Part shown: one piece after another, positions 9,734 through 18,869 of the stretch
Layout of the letters: each line of letters begins with the position of its first letter
How positions within the stretch are numbered: the stretch's first letter is position 1
Assembly: GCA_965230765.1 (NCBI GenBank)
Contig: CBDDLR010000002.1
Coordinates: 558,001 to 622,000 of the forward strand
Reading direction: 5' to 3'
From: Sunxiuqinia sp965230765
Lineage (GTDB): Bacteria; Bacteroidota; Bacteroidia; Bacteroidales; Prolixibacteraceae
Length of the DNA stretch: 64,000 nucleotides
Made by a program: the position numbers and the translations under genes
Notes under the pieces: model-generated
Seen by the model: only the letters and a program-made list of their open reading frames with translations
Database searches by the model: none
Told to the model about the DNA's origin: nothing

Positions 9734-10903
9734 TTATTGAATTAGCCTGACCATTACTACCCCTTCAATAGCTGCAAGCTTTTCTGCAATGATTGGGTCT
9801 GTTTCCTTGCGGTCAATATCAATGATATTATAAGCAATATCGCCTTGGTGACGGTTCAGCATATTGGCAATGTTCATACCTTCACCAGCCATAACTGTTG
9901 AGATTTGACTCACCATATTGGGTACGTTCTTGTTCGCGATAAGAATGCGTACACCACCGTTACGTTCCATTTCAGCGGTTGGAAAGTTAACTGAGTTTAC
10001 AATGTTACCGTTTTCAAGAAAATCACGAACCTGGTCAACGGCCATTACTGCACAATTTGTTTCAGACTCAGCTGTTGATGCTCCAAGGTGAGGAATTGAA
10101 ATGACATTGTCCATTTTTAATACTTCCTCATCTGGGAAATCGGTTAGATATTTGGCAACTTTTCCAGATTCAATCGCTTCTTTTAAATCTCCATGGTCAA
10201 CAAGCCCACCCCGTGCAAAATTCAATAAACGGGCTCCGTCCTTCATCATTTTAAATTTGTCTTTGTTGATGAAGTTTTTGGTTTCGGGCAACAAAGGAAT
10301 CTGCAAAGTAATGTAGTCGGCATTAGCCAAAAGCGATTCAATTCCTTCAGCTTGTTTTACGTTCCTGCTTAGTTTCCAGGCGTGTTTCACTGAAATAAAA
10401 GGATCATATCCAAGTACATTCATACCCAATGACTGTGCTGCATTTGCAACCAAAACACCAATGGCTCCAAGACCAATTACTGCCAGCGTTTTTCCTCTGA
10501 TTTCTTGTCCGGCAAAGTTTTTCTTTCCTTTTTCTACCAGGCCAGGCACTTCATCTCCTTTCCCAATTAAGGTTTTTGCCCATTCAATCGATCCTGAAAT
10601 ATCACGGGAGGCCAATAACAATCCAGCGATAGTTAGTTCTTTTACTCCGTGAGCATTTGCTCCCGGTGTGTTAAATACAACTATACCGTTGTCTGTACAT
10701 TTTTCAATTGGAATGTTATTTACACCAGCTCCGGCTCTTGCAATAGCTTTCAAGCTCGACGACAACTCCATGTCATGCATTTTCTGACTGCGAACGATAA
10801 TCGCATCAGGGGTTGTAAACTCGCTGGCAATTTCATAATTGTCCAAGGGAAAATTCTTCAATCCAATAGGATCGATCTTATTTAAGGTTTGAATCTTAAA
10901 CAT
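9734..10903 (-). CDS. serA: D-3-phosphoglycerate dehydrogenase
   Basis: A 389-residue enzyme for the first step of serine synthesis, oxidising 3-phosphoglycerate with NAD. The nucleotide-binding motif VIGLGAIG, the Arg in NFARGGLVDH, and the catalytic His in IPHLGASTAESE are all visible. The C terminus (from about 320) is an ACT domain, probably for serine feedback. The usual Bacteroidota neighbour serC is not next to it; the flanking genes are transketolase and a UPF0316 membrane protein. Confidence 0.94.
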   Translation of the reverse strand: MFKIQTLNKIDPIGLKNFPLDNYEIASEFTTPDAIIVRSQKMHDMELSSSLKAIARAGAGVNNIPIEKCTDNGIVVFNTPGANAHGVKELTIAGLLLASRDISGSIEWAKTLIGKGDEVPGLVEKGKKNFAGQEIRGKTLAVIGLGAIGVLVANAAQSLGMNVLGYDPFISVKHAWKLSRNVKQAEGIESLLANADYITLQIPLLPETKNFINKDKFKMMKDGARLLNFARGGLVDHGDLKEAIESGKVAKYLTDFPDEEVLKMDNVISIPHLGASTAESETNCAVMAVDQVRDFLENGNIVNSVNFPTAEMERNGGVRILIANKNVPNMVSQISTVMAGEGMNIANMLNRHQGDIAYNIIDIDRKETDPIIAEKLAAIEGVVMVRLIQ

Positions 10904-11058
10904 GATGTAAATGTTTTAAATAAAAGTCTGTTAATGTCTGCGAAGTTAAAAGTATGACAAATATCACATTTTTATTTAAGAATCGACATTCTTAGGTGTA
11001 ATTTATAATCAATTTGAAAAAAGATTAATATTAAAATTAAAATTCACAAAAAACTCGT

Positions 11059-11640
11059 CTATTTCCCTTTACGCCACCTGCTTCCAATTCCTGAAACAGT
11101 TGTGAGCCCTTTGTTTATAAACTTCACATCCTCAATGGAATAAAATGCATTTGGGTTATAGGTTGCAATAATGTCGATCACTTTCTGAATTTCATTACGC
11201 TTGATAATTGAATAAATGACAGCAACATTTTCATTCGCACCTTTTGCCTCGTGATAAGTAATTCCATATCCTCCTGCTTTTAGTTTCGCAATGAGATTAT
11301 CGGCACTTTTTCGTGTGATTATTTGTAGTTGAACAATACCAACAGCCAGTTTTTCTTCGATGATAAGCCCAATATAATTTCCGGTAGCAAACCCTAAACC
11401 GTAGGCAACATATGCCACCCAGTTGTCAATATTTTGAATAATCTTGCTCATGGTTATCAGCCAAATCACCACCTCAAAGAAGCCAAGCGCAGGTGCAATT
11501 AGCTTTTGTCCCTTCGAAACCATTACAATACGCAGAGTGCCAACCGTAACATCGCTAATGCGGGCAAGAAAAATTAATAAGGGAAGAATCACATATGAAA
11601 AGACATCACCCTGGTAGAAATCACTATTTAAGAAGTCCAT
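11059..11640 (-). CDS. UPF0316 membrane protein with DUF2179 domain
   Basis: A 193-residue protein with an N-terminal membrane part of about three helices (roughly 18-100, including ISDVTVGTLRIVMVSKG) and a C-terminal soluble DUF2179 domain of about 80 residues. This matches the UPF0316/YebE-like family, whose function is not established. The same soluble domain ends the YitT-like protein at 18870-19796. It is a stand-alone gene. Confidence 0.85.
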   Translation of the reverse strand: MDFLNSDFYQGDVFSYVILPLLIFLARISDVTVGTLRIVMVSKGQKLIAPALGFFEVVIWLITMSKIIQNIDNWVAYVAYGLGFATGNYIGLIIEEKLAVGIVQLQIITRKSADNLIAKLKAGGYGITYHEAKGANENVAVIYSIIKRNEIQKVIDIIATYNPNAFYSIEDVKFINKGLTTVSGIGSRWRKGK

Positions 11641-11739
11641 AGTTTTAGTTTATTGATTCTAAAAATAGGGAAATAAAGCATTCCGAACCAGAAAATCATT
11701 GGTTCGGTGTTTTTAAATATGTTTTAACAAAGCCGACGA

Positions 11740-13314
11740 TTAAAACTCAGAGGTAAAATGAAATTTGATGTCTTTAAACTCATCCTGGGCCATTTGTAGA
11801 ATGAAACCAGAGTCAGCCATAAAAACATCCCGCCCTCGTTTGTCAACGGCCATTTTTTGATGCTTTCGCTTTTTGAAATCTGTTAGTGTTTTTTGGTCGT
11901 CACATTCTATCCAACATGCTTTGTACATGGGCATCGTTTCAAAGCGGCATTTTGCACCATATTCATGCTCCAGACGATATTGAATCACCTCAAATTGCAA
12001 TTGTCCCACGGTGCCAATTACTTTGCGTCCATTAAATTGGTTGGTGAATAATTGTGCCACACCTTCCTCCATTAGCTGGTCAACACCTTTTGCCAATTGC
12101 TTGGATTTCATTGGGTCAGCATTTTCAATATATCGGAACATTTCAGGAGAAAAACTTGGAAGCCCTTTAAAATGAACTTGTTCCCCATCAGTAAGTGTGT
12201 CGCCAATAATGAAATTCCCAGTATCCGGCACACCTATAATATCACCAGGGTAAGCAAATTCAACTGTTTCTTTTTGTGAAGCCATAAATGCAGTTGGGCT
12301 CGAAATCCGGATGTTTTTTCCGGAGCGGATATGCTTATATATTTTGTTGCGTTCAAATGTACCTGAACAAACTTTTACAAAGGCAATTCTACTCCGGTGG
12401 TTTGGGTCAATGTTGGCGTGGATTTTAAATACAAATCCGGTGAATGCGTTTTCTTCGGGTTTGATTTCTCTTTCTTCTGCGAAACTTGGACGGGGATAGG
12501 GAGCAATTTCAACAAACGAATCCAATAACTCCTGAACACCAAAGTTGTACAATGCACTGCCAAAAAATACAGGGGCAAGCTCACCTTTTAAATACTCATC
12601 GGCATCAAATTCAGGGTATACTCCTTCAACCAACTCAAGTTCTTCCCTAAGCTCATCCGCATCTTCTCCAATATGGTTTTCCAGCTCAGGGTTGTTGATG
12701 TCATCAAACGCAATTCCTTCTTCAATTTCCTGAACATTGGCATCAAACAAGCGCAGGCTTTTATTAAAAATATTGTAGACACCTTTAAAATCGGGACCAC
12801 TGTTAATTGGCCAGCTCAACGGCCTTGTTTTAATTTTTAACTGATCTTCTATTTCATCCAGCAGGCTAAATGTGTCCTGTGCCGGGCGGTCAAGCTTATT
12901 GACGAATACAATTACAGGAGTTTTTCGCATCCTGCAAACATTCATCAACTTTTCGGTTTGTGGCTCAACCCCCTTTGCTGCATCAATAACAATTATAACA
13001 CTGTCAACAGCCGTAAGTGTTCTGAAGGTATCTTCCTGAAAATCCTGGTGACCGGGAGTATCGAGTATATTGATTTTGTAATTTTTGTATTCAAACCCCA
13101 TTACTGAAGTTGCTACAGAAATACCACGCTGACGCTCAATCTCCATGAAGTCAGATGTGGCGCCTTTTTTTATCTTGTTGCTTTTAACAGCTCCTGCAAC
13201 ACGAATAGCACCTCCAAATAACAGTAGTTTTTCTGTTAGGGTGGTTTTACCAGCATCTGGGTGACTAACAATACCAAAAGTTCTTCTACGCTTAATTTCT
13301 TCTATAAAGCCCAT
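11740..13314 (-). CDS. prfC: Peptide chain release factor 3
   Basis: A 524-residue translational GTPase that recycles RF1/RF2 from the ribosome after termination. GTPase motifs are SHPDAGKTT (G1), DTPGHQDF (G3) and NKLDR (G4). The C-terminal domains include the RF3-specific WPINSG and the EYGAKCRFE region. I start at ATG 13314 rather than the TTG at 13320, because a -7 promoter box at 13332-13339 puts the transcript start only a few bases ahead. Confidence 0.95.
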   Translation of the reverse strand: MGFIEEIKRRRTFGIVSHPDAGKTTLTEKLLLFGGAIRVAGAVKSNKIKKGATSDFMEIERQRGISVATSVMGFEYKNYKINILDTPGHQDFQEDTFRTLTAVDSVIIVIDAAKGVEPQTEKLMNVCRMRKTPVIVFVNKLDRPAQDTFSLLDEIEDQLKIKTRPLSWPINSGPDFKGVYNIFNKSLRLFDANVQEIEEGIAFDDINNPELENHIGEDADELREELELVEGVYPEFDADEYLKGELAPVFFGSALYNFGVQELLDSFVEIAPYPRPSFAEEREIKPEENAFTGFVFKIHANIDPNHRSRIAFVKVCSGTFERNKIYKHIRSGKNIRISSPTAFMASQKETVEFAYPGDIIGVPDTGNFIIGDTLTDGEQVHFKGLPSFSPEMFRYIENADPMKSKQLAKGVDQLMEEGVAQLFTNQFNGRKVIGTVGQLQFEVIQYRLEHEYGAKCRFETMPMYKACWIECDDQKTLTDFKKRKHQKMAVDKRGRDVFMADSGFILQMAQDEFKDIKFHFTSEF

Positions 13315-13331
13315 GATCAAAAATTGAGCTG

Positions 13332-13339
13332 CAAAAATA
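13332..13339 (-). promoter_or_regulatory. -7 promoter box for prfC
   Basis: Minus-strand TATTTTTG matches TANNTTTG, about 17 bases from the ATG of prfC. The predicted transcript start near 13325 leaves a leader of roughly ten bases. Confidence 0.55.
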
Positions 13340-13397
13340 GAATTTTTTAATCAATCTAAATTGAAAAACTTAAACAGAAGAGTTTTTACATTGAAAC

Positions 13398-14501
13398 TTA
13401 ATCCAGAATTTTCGTAATACGTTTCCAGATGTTTTTATGAAATTTAACACCATCTTTCCCAATGCGCTGATGATACGTTTTTAGTGGATCACTCGGAGAG
13501 AACCTGAGAGAATCTGTATTTTCATAAAGCCCTATGACTTCGGGGTGAAACTGAAAACCAAAAACATGAGGGTATTTCTTGTGATTTATTGCTTCAATCA
13601 CCTTCCCGTCCATCGACCAGGCTTCAATATTCCAACATGGATTTAGGTTTTCTATAGCCTGATGGTGTGAACTCAAAACTGGCGGCGAGATCGATTTTTT
13701 CCATTTTATATCATTCTTGAAGAAACCGTTTTCTGCAAGTTTTAAAGGATGAAAATTTGCGGTCATTAATTGCTTGCTATCAAAAATCTCCTGCCAGTAA
13801 TTTCTGTGAAGATTTGTCCGGTCCATTTGCACAATCTCGGAAGTGTCTGATATCGAATAAATTTCCTGGGGGATATCCTGTACCATGCTGCCACCAGTAG
13901 CTACATTCATGGTCTGCATTCCCAGGCAAAAACCAACAATGAAGTATTTGGGATTTTGCTCAAGGAAAGGCTCAAACTCCGGGTTTTGTTTTCCTCCCAA
14001 CAGATGAAATATATATGAAAGTTCAAATAAATGTCTTCCAGGATCAGTGACTATTGCGTTTGTATTTTCTTCGCCATATAATTCAGGTTGAATATCGGGG
14101 CCGCCAAAAAGAAATACGCCAAGCGATTGTTCAAACATCACATTGAAGTTTGCCGTAAAGTCGTTTTCCTCGTAAATAGTTGTGGCGGTAAAGGTTCCAA
14201 CAAGCCTTTGCAGATGAAAAGTTTCCAACTCGTTGTCCCGGATATATCGAATAGATTTATTGTAGTCGTACGTTTCAGAGTAAAAGTAAACACCAATAAA
14301 TTCGGTTTCTCCAACAAACAGGATTTGATTATCAATAAGGTATTTGACAGATTGAATGTTTTCAACAGTAGGGTGGGTCAACAAAATATAGTTTTTGTTG
14401 GGATCATATCCAGAATTAAAGAAATTCTGGGCAAACACAAACTTTGAAAGAATTAAACTGAAAACCAGCAATAACTGGATAAGAATAATTTTTCCTCTCA
14501 T
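13398..14501 (-). CDS. Exported class I glutamine amidotransferase-like (peptidase C26) protein
   Basis: A 367-residue protein with a signal peptide ending near FVFAQ (about residue 25). The fold is that of the gamma-glutamyl hydrolase/C26 family: LFGGPDIQPELYGE, nucleophile elbow GFCLGMQ with the Cys, SSHHQAI and FQFHPEV carrying the catalytic His and Glu. Cytoplasmic relatives such as PuuD split gamma-glutamyl compounds. Here the signal peptide places the enzyme in the periplasm or outside the cell, which is less usual, and the substrate is unknown. It may act on gamma-glutamyl peptides or other amides (inference). Confidence 0.8.
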   Translation of the reverse strand: MRGKIILIQLLLVFSLILSKFVFAQNFFNSGYDPNKNYILLTHPTVENIQSVKYLIDNQILFVGETEFIGVYFYSETYDYNKSIRYIRDNELETFHLQRLVGTFTATTIYEENDFTANFNVMFEQSLGVFLFGGPDIQPELYGEENTNAIVTDPGRHLFELSYIFHLLGGKQNPEFEPFLEQNPKYFIVGFCLGMQTMNVATGGSMVQDIPQEIYSISDTSEIVQMDRTNLHRNYWQEIFDSKQLMTANFHPLKLAENGFFKNDIKWKKSISPPVLSSHHQAIENLNPCWNIEAWSMDGKVIEAINHKKYPHVFGFQFHPEVIGLYENTDSLRFSPSDPLKTYHQRIGKDGVKFHKNIWKRITKILD

Positions 14502-14627
14502 ACCGCAGCTTTAAGATAAATCGGAGATGAATTTAATCTTTTTCTTTCAGAAGTAGAAAAAAGTGGAGAAGTATCTTTTTTATTGCTATTTTTAAATCAA
14601 ATTACCGGAATCTTAAAATAGAAGTCT

Positions 14628-16460
14628 ATGTCGCTTAAAATGTTTTTGCTCAGCACTTTTGGAGGAATAAAAGAAACCTCATTGTTTGAAAAAGAACAAG
14701 AACAGCTTAAAAATGATTACAAAGAATTTGTTGAAGTAGAAAAGTCAGAAGAACTTAAGAGCTTTTTAGAGTTGGAAAAAGAAGTTCTTTCAGAAAGTTT
14801 TTTAGCCAATAAAAAGAAGATTCAGGAACTTAACTTTAAGGGCAGTCCTGAGGAAAGCCAGGAGTTGGAGTACAATAAATTGCATAAAAACAAATCGCTA
14901 AAAAAATACTACATAGAATTAGGTTCTTCTGAATTAAAAAGATACTATCGGGTAAAAGAAAGTGAAGAACTGGAACAGTACCACGAGTTGAAAATTTTTG
15001 TTGAAGAAGGGGAGTACACCTCTGAGAAAGAGAAGTATAAATCTGAAGTTTTCAAAGGTTCCGAGGAAGAGATGAAAACGAAGGAATTTGCTAAACTAGA
15101 GAAGAATAAGAAGCTTAGAAATTACCTTTCGATCAACGAAAGTCGCCAGTTAAACGAGTTTGAAGAATTACAGTCTTCGGATGAATATAAGACTTACCGT
15201 AAACTTCTTGATAAAAAAACTGCAAGACAGCTAGTGAAAGAAGAAAAGCAGGAGTTTGCTAAGCTAAAAAGCAGCCAGTCGATTGTTAAGGTTGAAAAAT
15301 TTAAGAAAAGCAGAGCATATAAAGATTATCTTGAGATTTCAAAAAGTAAGCTTCCTGCACGGTATAGCGAGTTAAAAGCTGAAGTTGAGAAAGCAGCGTT
15401 TAAAGAGCGGGTGAACTACTTGAAAGATGGTAAGAAATTTGAAAAAACAGAAGCATTCAAAAAGTACACCGATTACCAAAAATTGAAAAATTCTGAAGAT
15501 ATCCGGTTTTATTTAAAGTACCCCAAAAGTTCTGGATATAAAAATTACCTCCATCTCGACAAATCAAATTTAAAATCGAGATACGAAGATTTAAAAAATG
15601 TTGTAAAAACAGATGAGTTTGTTGAGCGAAAAGCCTACCTCCTGGATGAAACAAAATGGGAGAAAACCGATGAGTATCAAAAGGAGGTGCTCTACCAGGA
15701 AATGCTTAAACGACCACATATTACCAAGTATTTAAGCTATGTAGGGACAGACAAACTTGATTTCTATAAAAATTGGGGGATCGTTTTCGAAGATCAGTTT
15801 GATAAGCATAAGCTGGACAAGAAAAAGTGGACAACTGTTTCTCCATGGGCTCCAAAAACTGTCGAAAGAAATATTTCTCAGGAAGGCGATTTGCAGGGAT
15901 TTACTGATGGCTCAAATATTAGTTTAGACCATGGTAACTTGCAAATTGAAACGAGAAAAGAAAAAAACAAATCTTTGGTATGGAAAAGTACGATGGGGTT
16001 TGTTGAGGAGGATATGGAATATACTTCAGGTTTAATTTCTTCGTCTGAAGACTTCACGGCTGAATATGGAATTTTGGAGGCAAAAGTTAAGTATGCTCCA
16101 TCAAAAGGGATTGTGGATGTTTTTTATTTGGGAAGTGAAAATGAAAATTACCGCTTAAATTTGATGGAAATTGGTTCAGTAAATCGCCTGGGAATTTCGG
16201 GGAATGGGAATACTGAAGATAATTCCAGGTTGTTTACGTTGAAAAAACTAAAAGCTAATTCGTATTATATATTTAGGATAGAATGGAGTGCCGATAAAGT
16301 AATTTGGAAGATCAATGATAAAGAGGTTTTTGATCTCAGCTCAGATATTCCTACTTCGCCAATGCACATAAACCTGACTTCCCTGGTTTTGGAAAAAGTC
16401 AATAAGCTACCTCATAATTTTACTGTGGATTGGATCCGTTTTTATCAAAAGAAATCTTAA
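14628..16460 (+). CDS. Helical-repeat protein fused to a degenerate GH16-like domain
   Basis: A 610-residue protein that I do not recognise as a described family. Residues about 20-375 are highly charged and made of repeated modules of roughly 35-80 residues that share patterns like SxELKxYxEL, SDEYKTYRKL and EKTEAFKKYTDY; they should be alpha-helical and elongated. Residues about 385-610 look like a concanavalin-type GH16 domain (FEDQFDKHKLDKKKW, GILEAKVKYAPSKG, FRIEWSADKVIWKIND, DWIRFYQ). The catalytic motif ExDxxE expected after the APSKG strand is replaced: the best-aligned segment reads RLNLME, so hydrolysis is doubtful. There is no signal peptide. It probably binds a glycan or acts as a scaffold (inference). 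Confidence 0.7.
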   Translation: MSLKMFLLSTFGGIKETSLFEKEQEQLKNDYKEFVEVEKSEELKSFLELEKEVLSESFLANKKKIQELNFKGSPEESQELEYNKLHKNKSLKKYYIELGSSELKRYYRVKESEELEQYHELKIFVEEGEYTSEKEKYKSEVFKGSEEEMKTKEFAKLEKNKKLRNYLSINESRQLNEFEELQSSDEYKTYRKLLDKKTARQLVKEEKQEFAKLKSSQSIVKVEKFKKSRAYKDYLEISKSKLPARYSELKAEVEKAAFKERVNYLKDGKKFEKTEAFKKYTDYQKLKNSEDIRFYLKYPKSSGYKNYLHLDKSNLKSRYEDLKNVVKTDEFVERKAYLLDETKWEKTDEYQKEVLYQEMLKRPHITKYLSYVGTDKLDFYKNWGIVFEDQFDKHKLDKKKWTTVSPWAPKTVERNISQEGDLQGFTDGSNISLDHGNLQIETRKEKNKSLVWKSTMGFVEEDMEYTSGLISSSEDFTAEYGILEAKVKYAPSKGIVDVFYLGSENENYRLNLMEIGSVNRLGISGNGNTEDNSRLFTLKKLKANSYYIFRIEWSADKVIWKINDKEVFDLSSDIPTSPMHINLTSLVLEKVNKLPHNFTVDWIRFYQKKS

Positions 16461-16473
16461 AAACGTATTCATA

Positions 16474-18768
16474 CTAAATCCCTTTTTTATTGAATAGCAC
16501 ATAACCAAAACTAAACACCACGTAGTAGTTGGTGTTTTCTTTGTCAAAGTAATTAAGTGTTAAACTAATCGGGCCTAGTCCGGTGTGATAAACTAGCCCG
16601 CCCATACCCATGAAGTTGATATTTTGATACGTCTGCTCACCGTATTCGGCTAGGTACCCATCAACCTGATTGATTTGTCTAACAGGAAGAAATCCATACC
16701 CTTCCAGCCGAAGATGCAGCTGGTCGTTAAATTTGACGATCGATTTTAGCCCAGTGGCCAGATATTTATTGGCCCTAAAATTGTCAACAATTAATGTTTG
16801 ACTGTAAGGGGTGGGGGTGAAAGCATTGGCAGATAAAACAGTTGAACGGTAGTTGTTGAATACTTTTTTATTGCTGTAAACACCTTCTGCAAGAAATCCA
16901 AGTGTAACTTTTCGGGTCAATCGGAAGTAGTTGTCAATTTCTCCTTTCAGTATATAATAATTTTGCTCTTTTTCGGTCTTTCTATTTGGCAATGGCGATG
17001 TTGTCCCGGCGTTGTGTTCCTCGGTGCCATTTACGTAAGTTAAAGATACACCAGCTACTTCTCCTTCTGTGGGGAACTGCTTGTAGTTAAGCGAATTTCT
17101 TTCTAGGCTTACTGAAGCTGCAAAAGCATCAAAAGTAGTCTGGTCAGGATCATCGGAGCGAAGAACTGACTCTTGCAGGTAATATTCATCGTCGGCCCGT
17201 GAATAAGAACCGCCAAATTTGAGTTTTCCATGTGTCCATAAAGGAAAAGCCAGCTCCAGTCGTACGTTATTTTCTTCACGAATGATAAAAGGAGAACGTA
17301 CATCTTCAAAGAAAAATTCATTTGAACTGGAAAAATAATCCCATCGGTTCAAAGTGAGATAGGAAGAAAGGTAAAATGGAAGTTTTGTCGGAAAATCAAT
17401 TCTACCACCAACTTTGATCGAACTATAAAATCGACCGAAGTAAATATTTGAACTTAATGTGTAGGCACGGTGATTGAAAAATAGGTAGTCCATGCTTAGG
17501 AATCCCTGATTAATGGGTTTCGTTGAAACATTTCCACCAAATTTTAATTCAAAGGGTTTTGCCTGTTCAACTTTTAAATGCAGGTCAAAGAACCCAGTCT
17601 CCGGATTGAACATGGATACTGGTCTGATAGCAGCTATCTGAGGGTCAGCCACCAATTTAAAGTATGATTTCCGTAATTCATTTAGATCGATTACATCATA
17701 TTTATGCTTGATATTTTGAATGATGTATCGGCGTTGCATGGCATCGGTAACCCCTTCAACCTGCACATTCTGAAATAACATCTCAGGTTTACTGAAATTG
17801 AATGAATCCCTTTTTGCTTCGACATCATTATGCGAAACTGCCCGTGGAATGCGCGAACGAATACTGTCAATTAAAGCTGTTGTGGTTTCATAACCTGCAT
17901 CTTTTATAATATCAATTTTGTTGAAGTCCAGTAATCCAACATCAGTAAACTTTGTTTCCATAAGAATACCTTTTTCGTCAGGTATTTCATATTCGGTTTT
18001 ATGCATGATCATATTTTCCAACTGGGCCATAACATCGTCTTCGTTCGGTTTACTTGCGTTATTGGCTACTTTGTGCCCAATCACAATGTCTGGTTGAAAT
18101 TTTTCGATCATATTTTTTGCAGGGAAATTATTTACAATCCCACCATCAAAAACAAGGGTGCTGTCAATAACAATTGGTTTGAAGTAAATTGGAAACGTCA
18201 TTGAGGCCCTGATGGCTTCTCCTAAATCACCACTTCTAAGCTCTACTTCTTTGTTGTTGTATACATCGGTTGCAATGCATAAAAAGGGAACGAAAAGCTT
18301 GTCAAAGTTATATTGGCAGACTGCATTAGTTGATGAAAACAACTCCATAAAAGCAAAATCCATCTGCTCTTCCGGGATAATACTGGCAGGTGGAAGAACT
18401 TTCAATCCATCTTCGCGCCTTTGAATATCCAGTTTTAGCCAGGAAGGATCTTTTTCCAGCTGTCTAAAATAGTAACGATATTCTTCCTGGATTTTACCGG
18501 TTGACCAAAATTTGAAATGATCTGATTTGAAAAGCCTTTCCATATCATCGGTAGAATAACCTGCGGCATACAATCCACCAACAATAGCGCCCATCGATGT
18601 TCCAGCAATATAATCGATTGGGATATTGTTTTTTTCAAGGGCACGAATAACACCAATGTGGGCAAAACCTTTTGCACCACCGCCACTTAAAACCAAGCCT
18701 ACCTTTTGGGCTTTAGTTTGATTTGAAATAAGAAAGAGAAAAACGATTGCAATCAGGCTATATCTCAT
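16474..18768 (-). CDS. Patatin-like phospholipase with BamA-like C-terminal barrel
   Basis: A 764-residue outer-membrane protein. It has a signal peptide (about 1-20), a patatin domain with oxyanion loop SGGGAKG, nucleophile S58 in GTSMG and the dyad Asp D208 in FDGG, then a POTRA-like stretch (about 300-380) and a C-terminal bacterial surface antigen-type beta-barrel. This is the layout of type Vd patatin autotransporters such as PlpD. It should hydrolyse phospholipids at the cell envelope or surface. I use ATG 18768: the longer frame starting at 18822 begins upstream of the promoter box. Catalytic residues are complete. Confidence 0.88.
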   Translation of the reverse strand: MRYSLIAIVFLFLISNQTKAQKVGLVLSGGGAKGFAHIGVIRALEKNNIPIDYIAGTSMGAIVGGLYAAGYSTDDMERLFKSDHFKFWSTGKIQEEYRYYFRQLEKDPSWLKLDIQRREDGLKVLPPASIIPEEQMDFAFMELFSSTNAVCQYNFDKLFVPFLCIATDVYNNKEVELRSGDLGEAIRASMTFPIYFKPIVIDSTLVFDGGIVNNFPAKNMIEKFQPDIVIGHKVANNASKPNEDDVMAQLENMIMHKTEYEIPDEKGILMETKFTDVGLLDFNKIDIIKDAGYETTTALIDSIRSRIPRAVSHNDVEAKRDSFNFSKPEMLFQNVQVEGVTDAMQRRYIIQNIKHKYDVIDLNELRKSYFKLVADPQIAAIRPVSMFNPETGFFDLHLKVEQAKPFELKFGGNVSTKPINQGFLSMDYLFFNHRAYTLSSNIYFGRFYSSIKVGGRIDFPTKLPFYLSSYLTLNRWDYFSSSNEFFFEDVRSPFIIREENNVRLELAFPLWTHGKLKFGGSYSRADDEYYLQESVLRSDDPDQTTFDAFAASVSLERNSLNYKQFPTEGEVAGVSLTYVNGTEEHNAGTTSPLPNRKTEKEQNYYILKGEIDNYFRLTRKVTLGFLAEGVYSNKKVFNNYRSTVLSANAFTPTPYSQTLIVDNFRANKYLATGLKSIVKFNDQLHLRLEGYGFLPVRQINQVDGYLAEYGEQTYQNINFMGMGGLVYHTGLGPISLTLNYFDKENTNYYVVFSFGYVLFNKKGI

Positions 18769-18804
18769 GGCAATAAAGGATTTGAGTTGTTTAACCTCAG
18801 TTCC

Positions 18805-18812
18805 CAAATTTA
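18805..18812 (-). promoter_or_regulatory. -7 promoter box for the patatin gene
   Basis: Minus-strand TAAATTTG matches TANNTTTG. The predicted start near 18798 gives a 30-base leader to ATG 18768 and rules out the in-frame codon at 18822 as the start. Confidence 0.5.
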
Positions 18813-18869
18813 TGAAAAACAAGCCTGACTATAGCAAAGAAAATTCTAATTCATGCAAACAATTTATTT

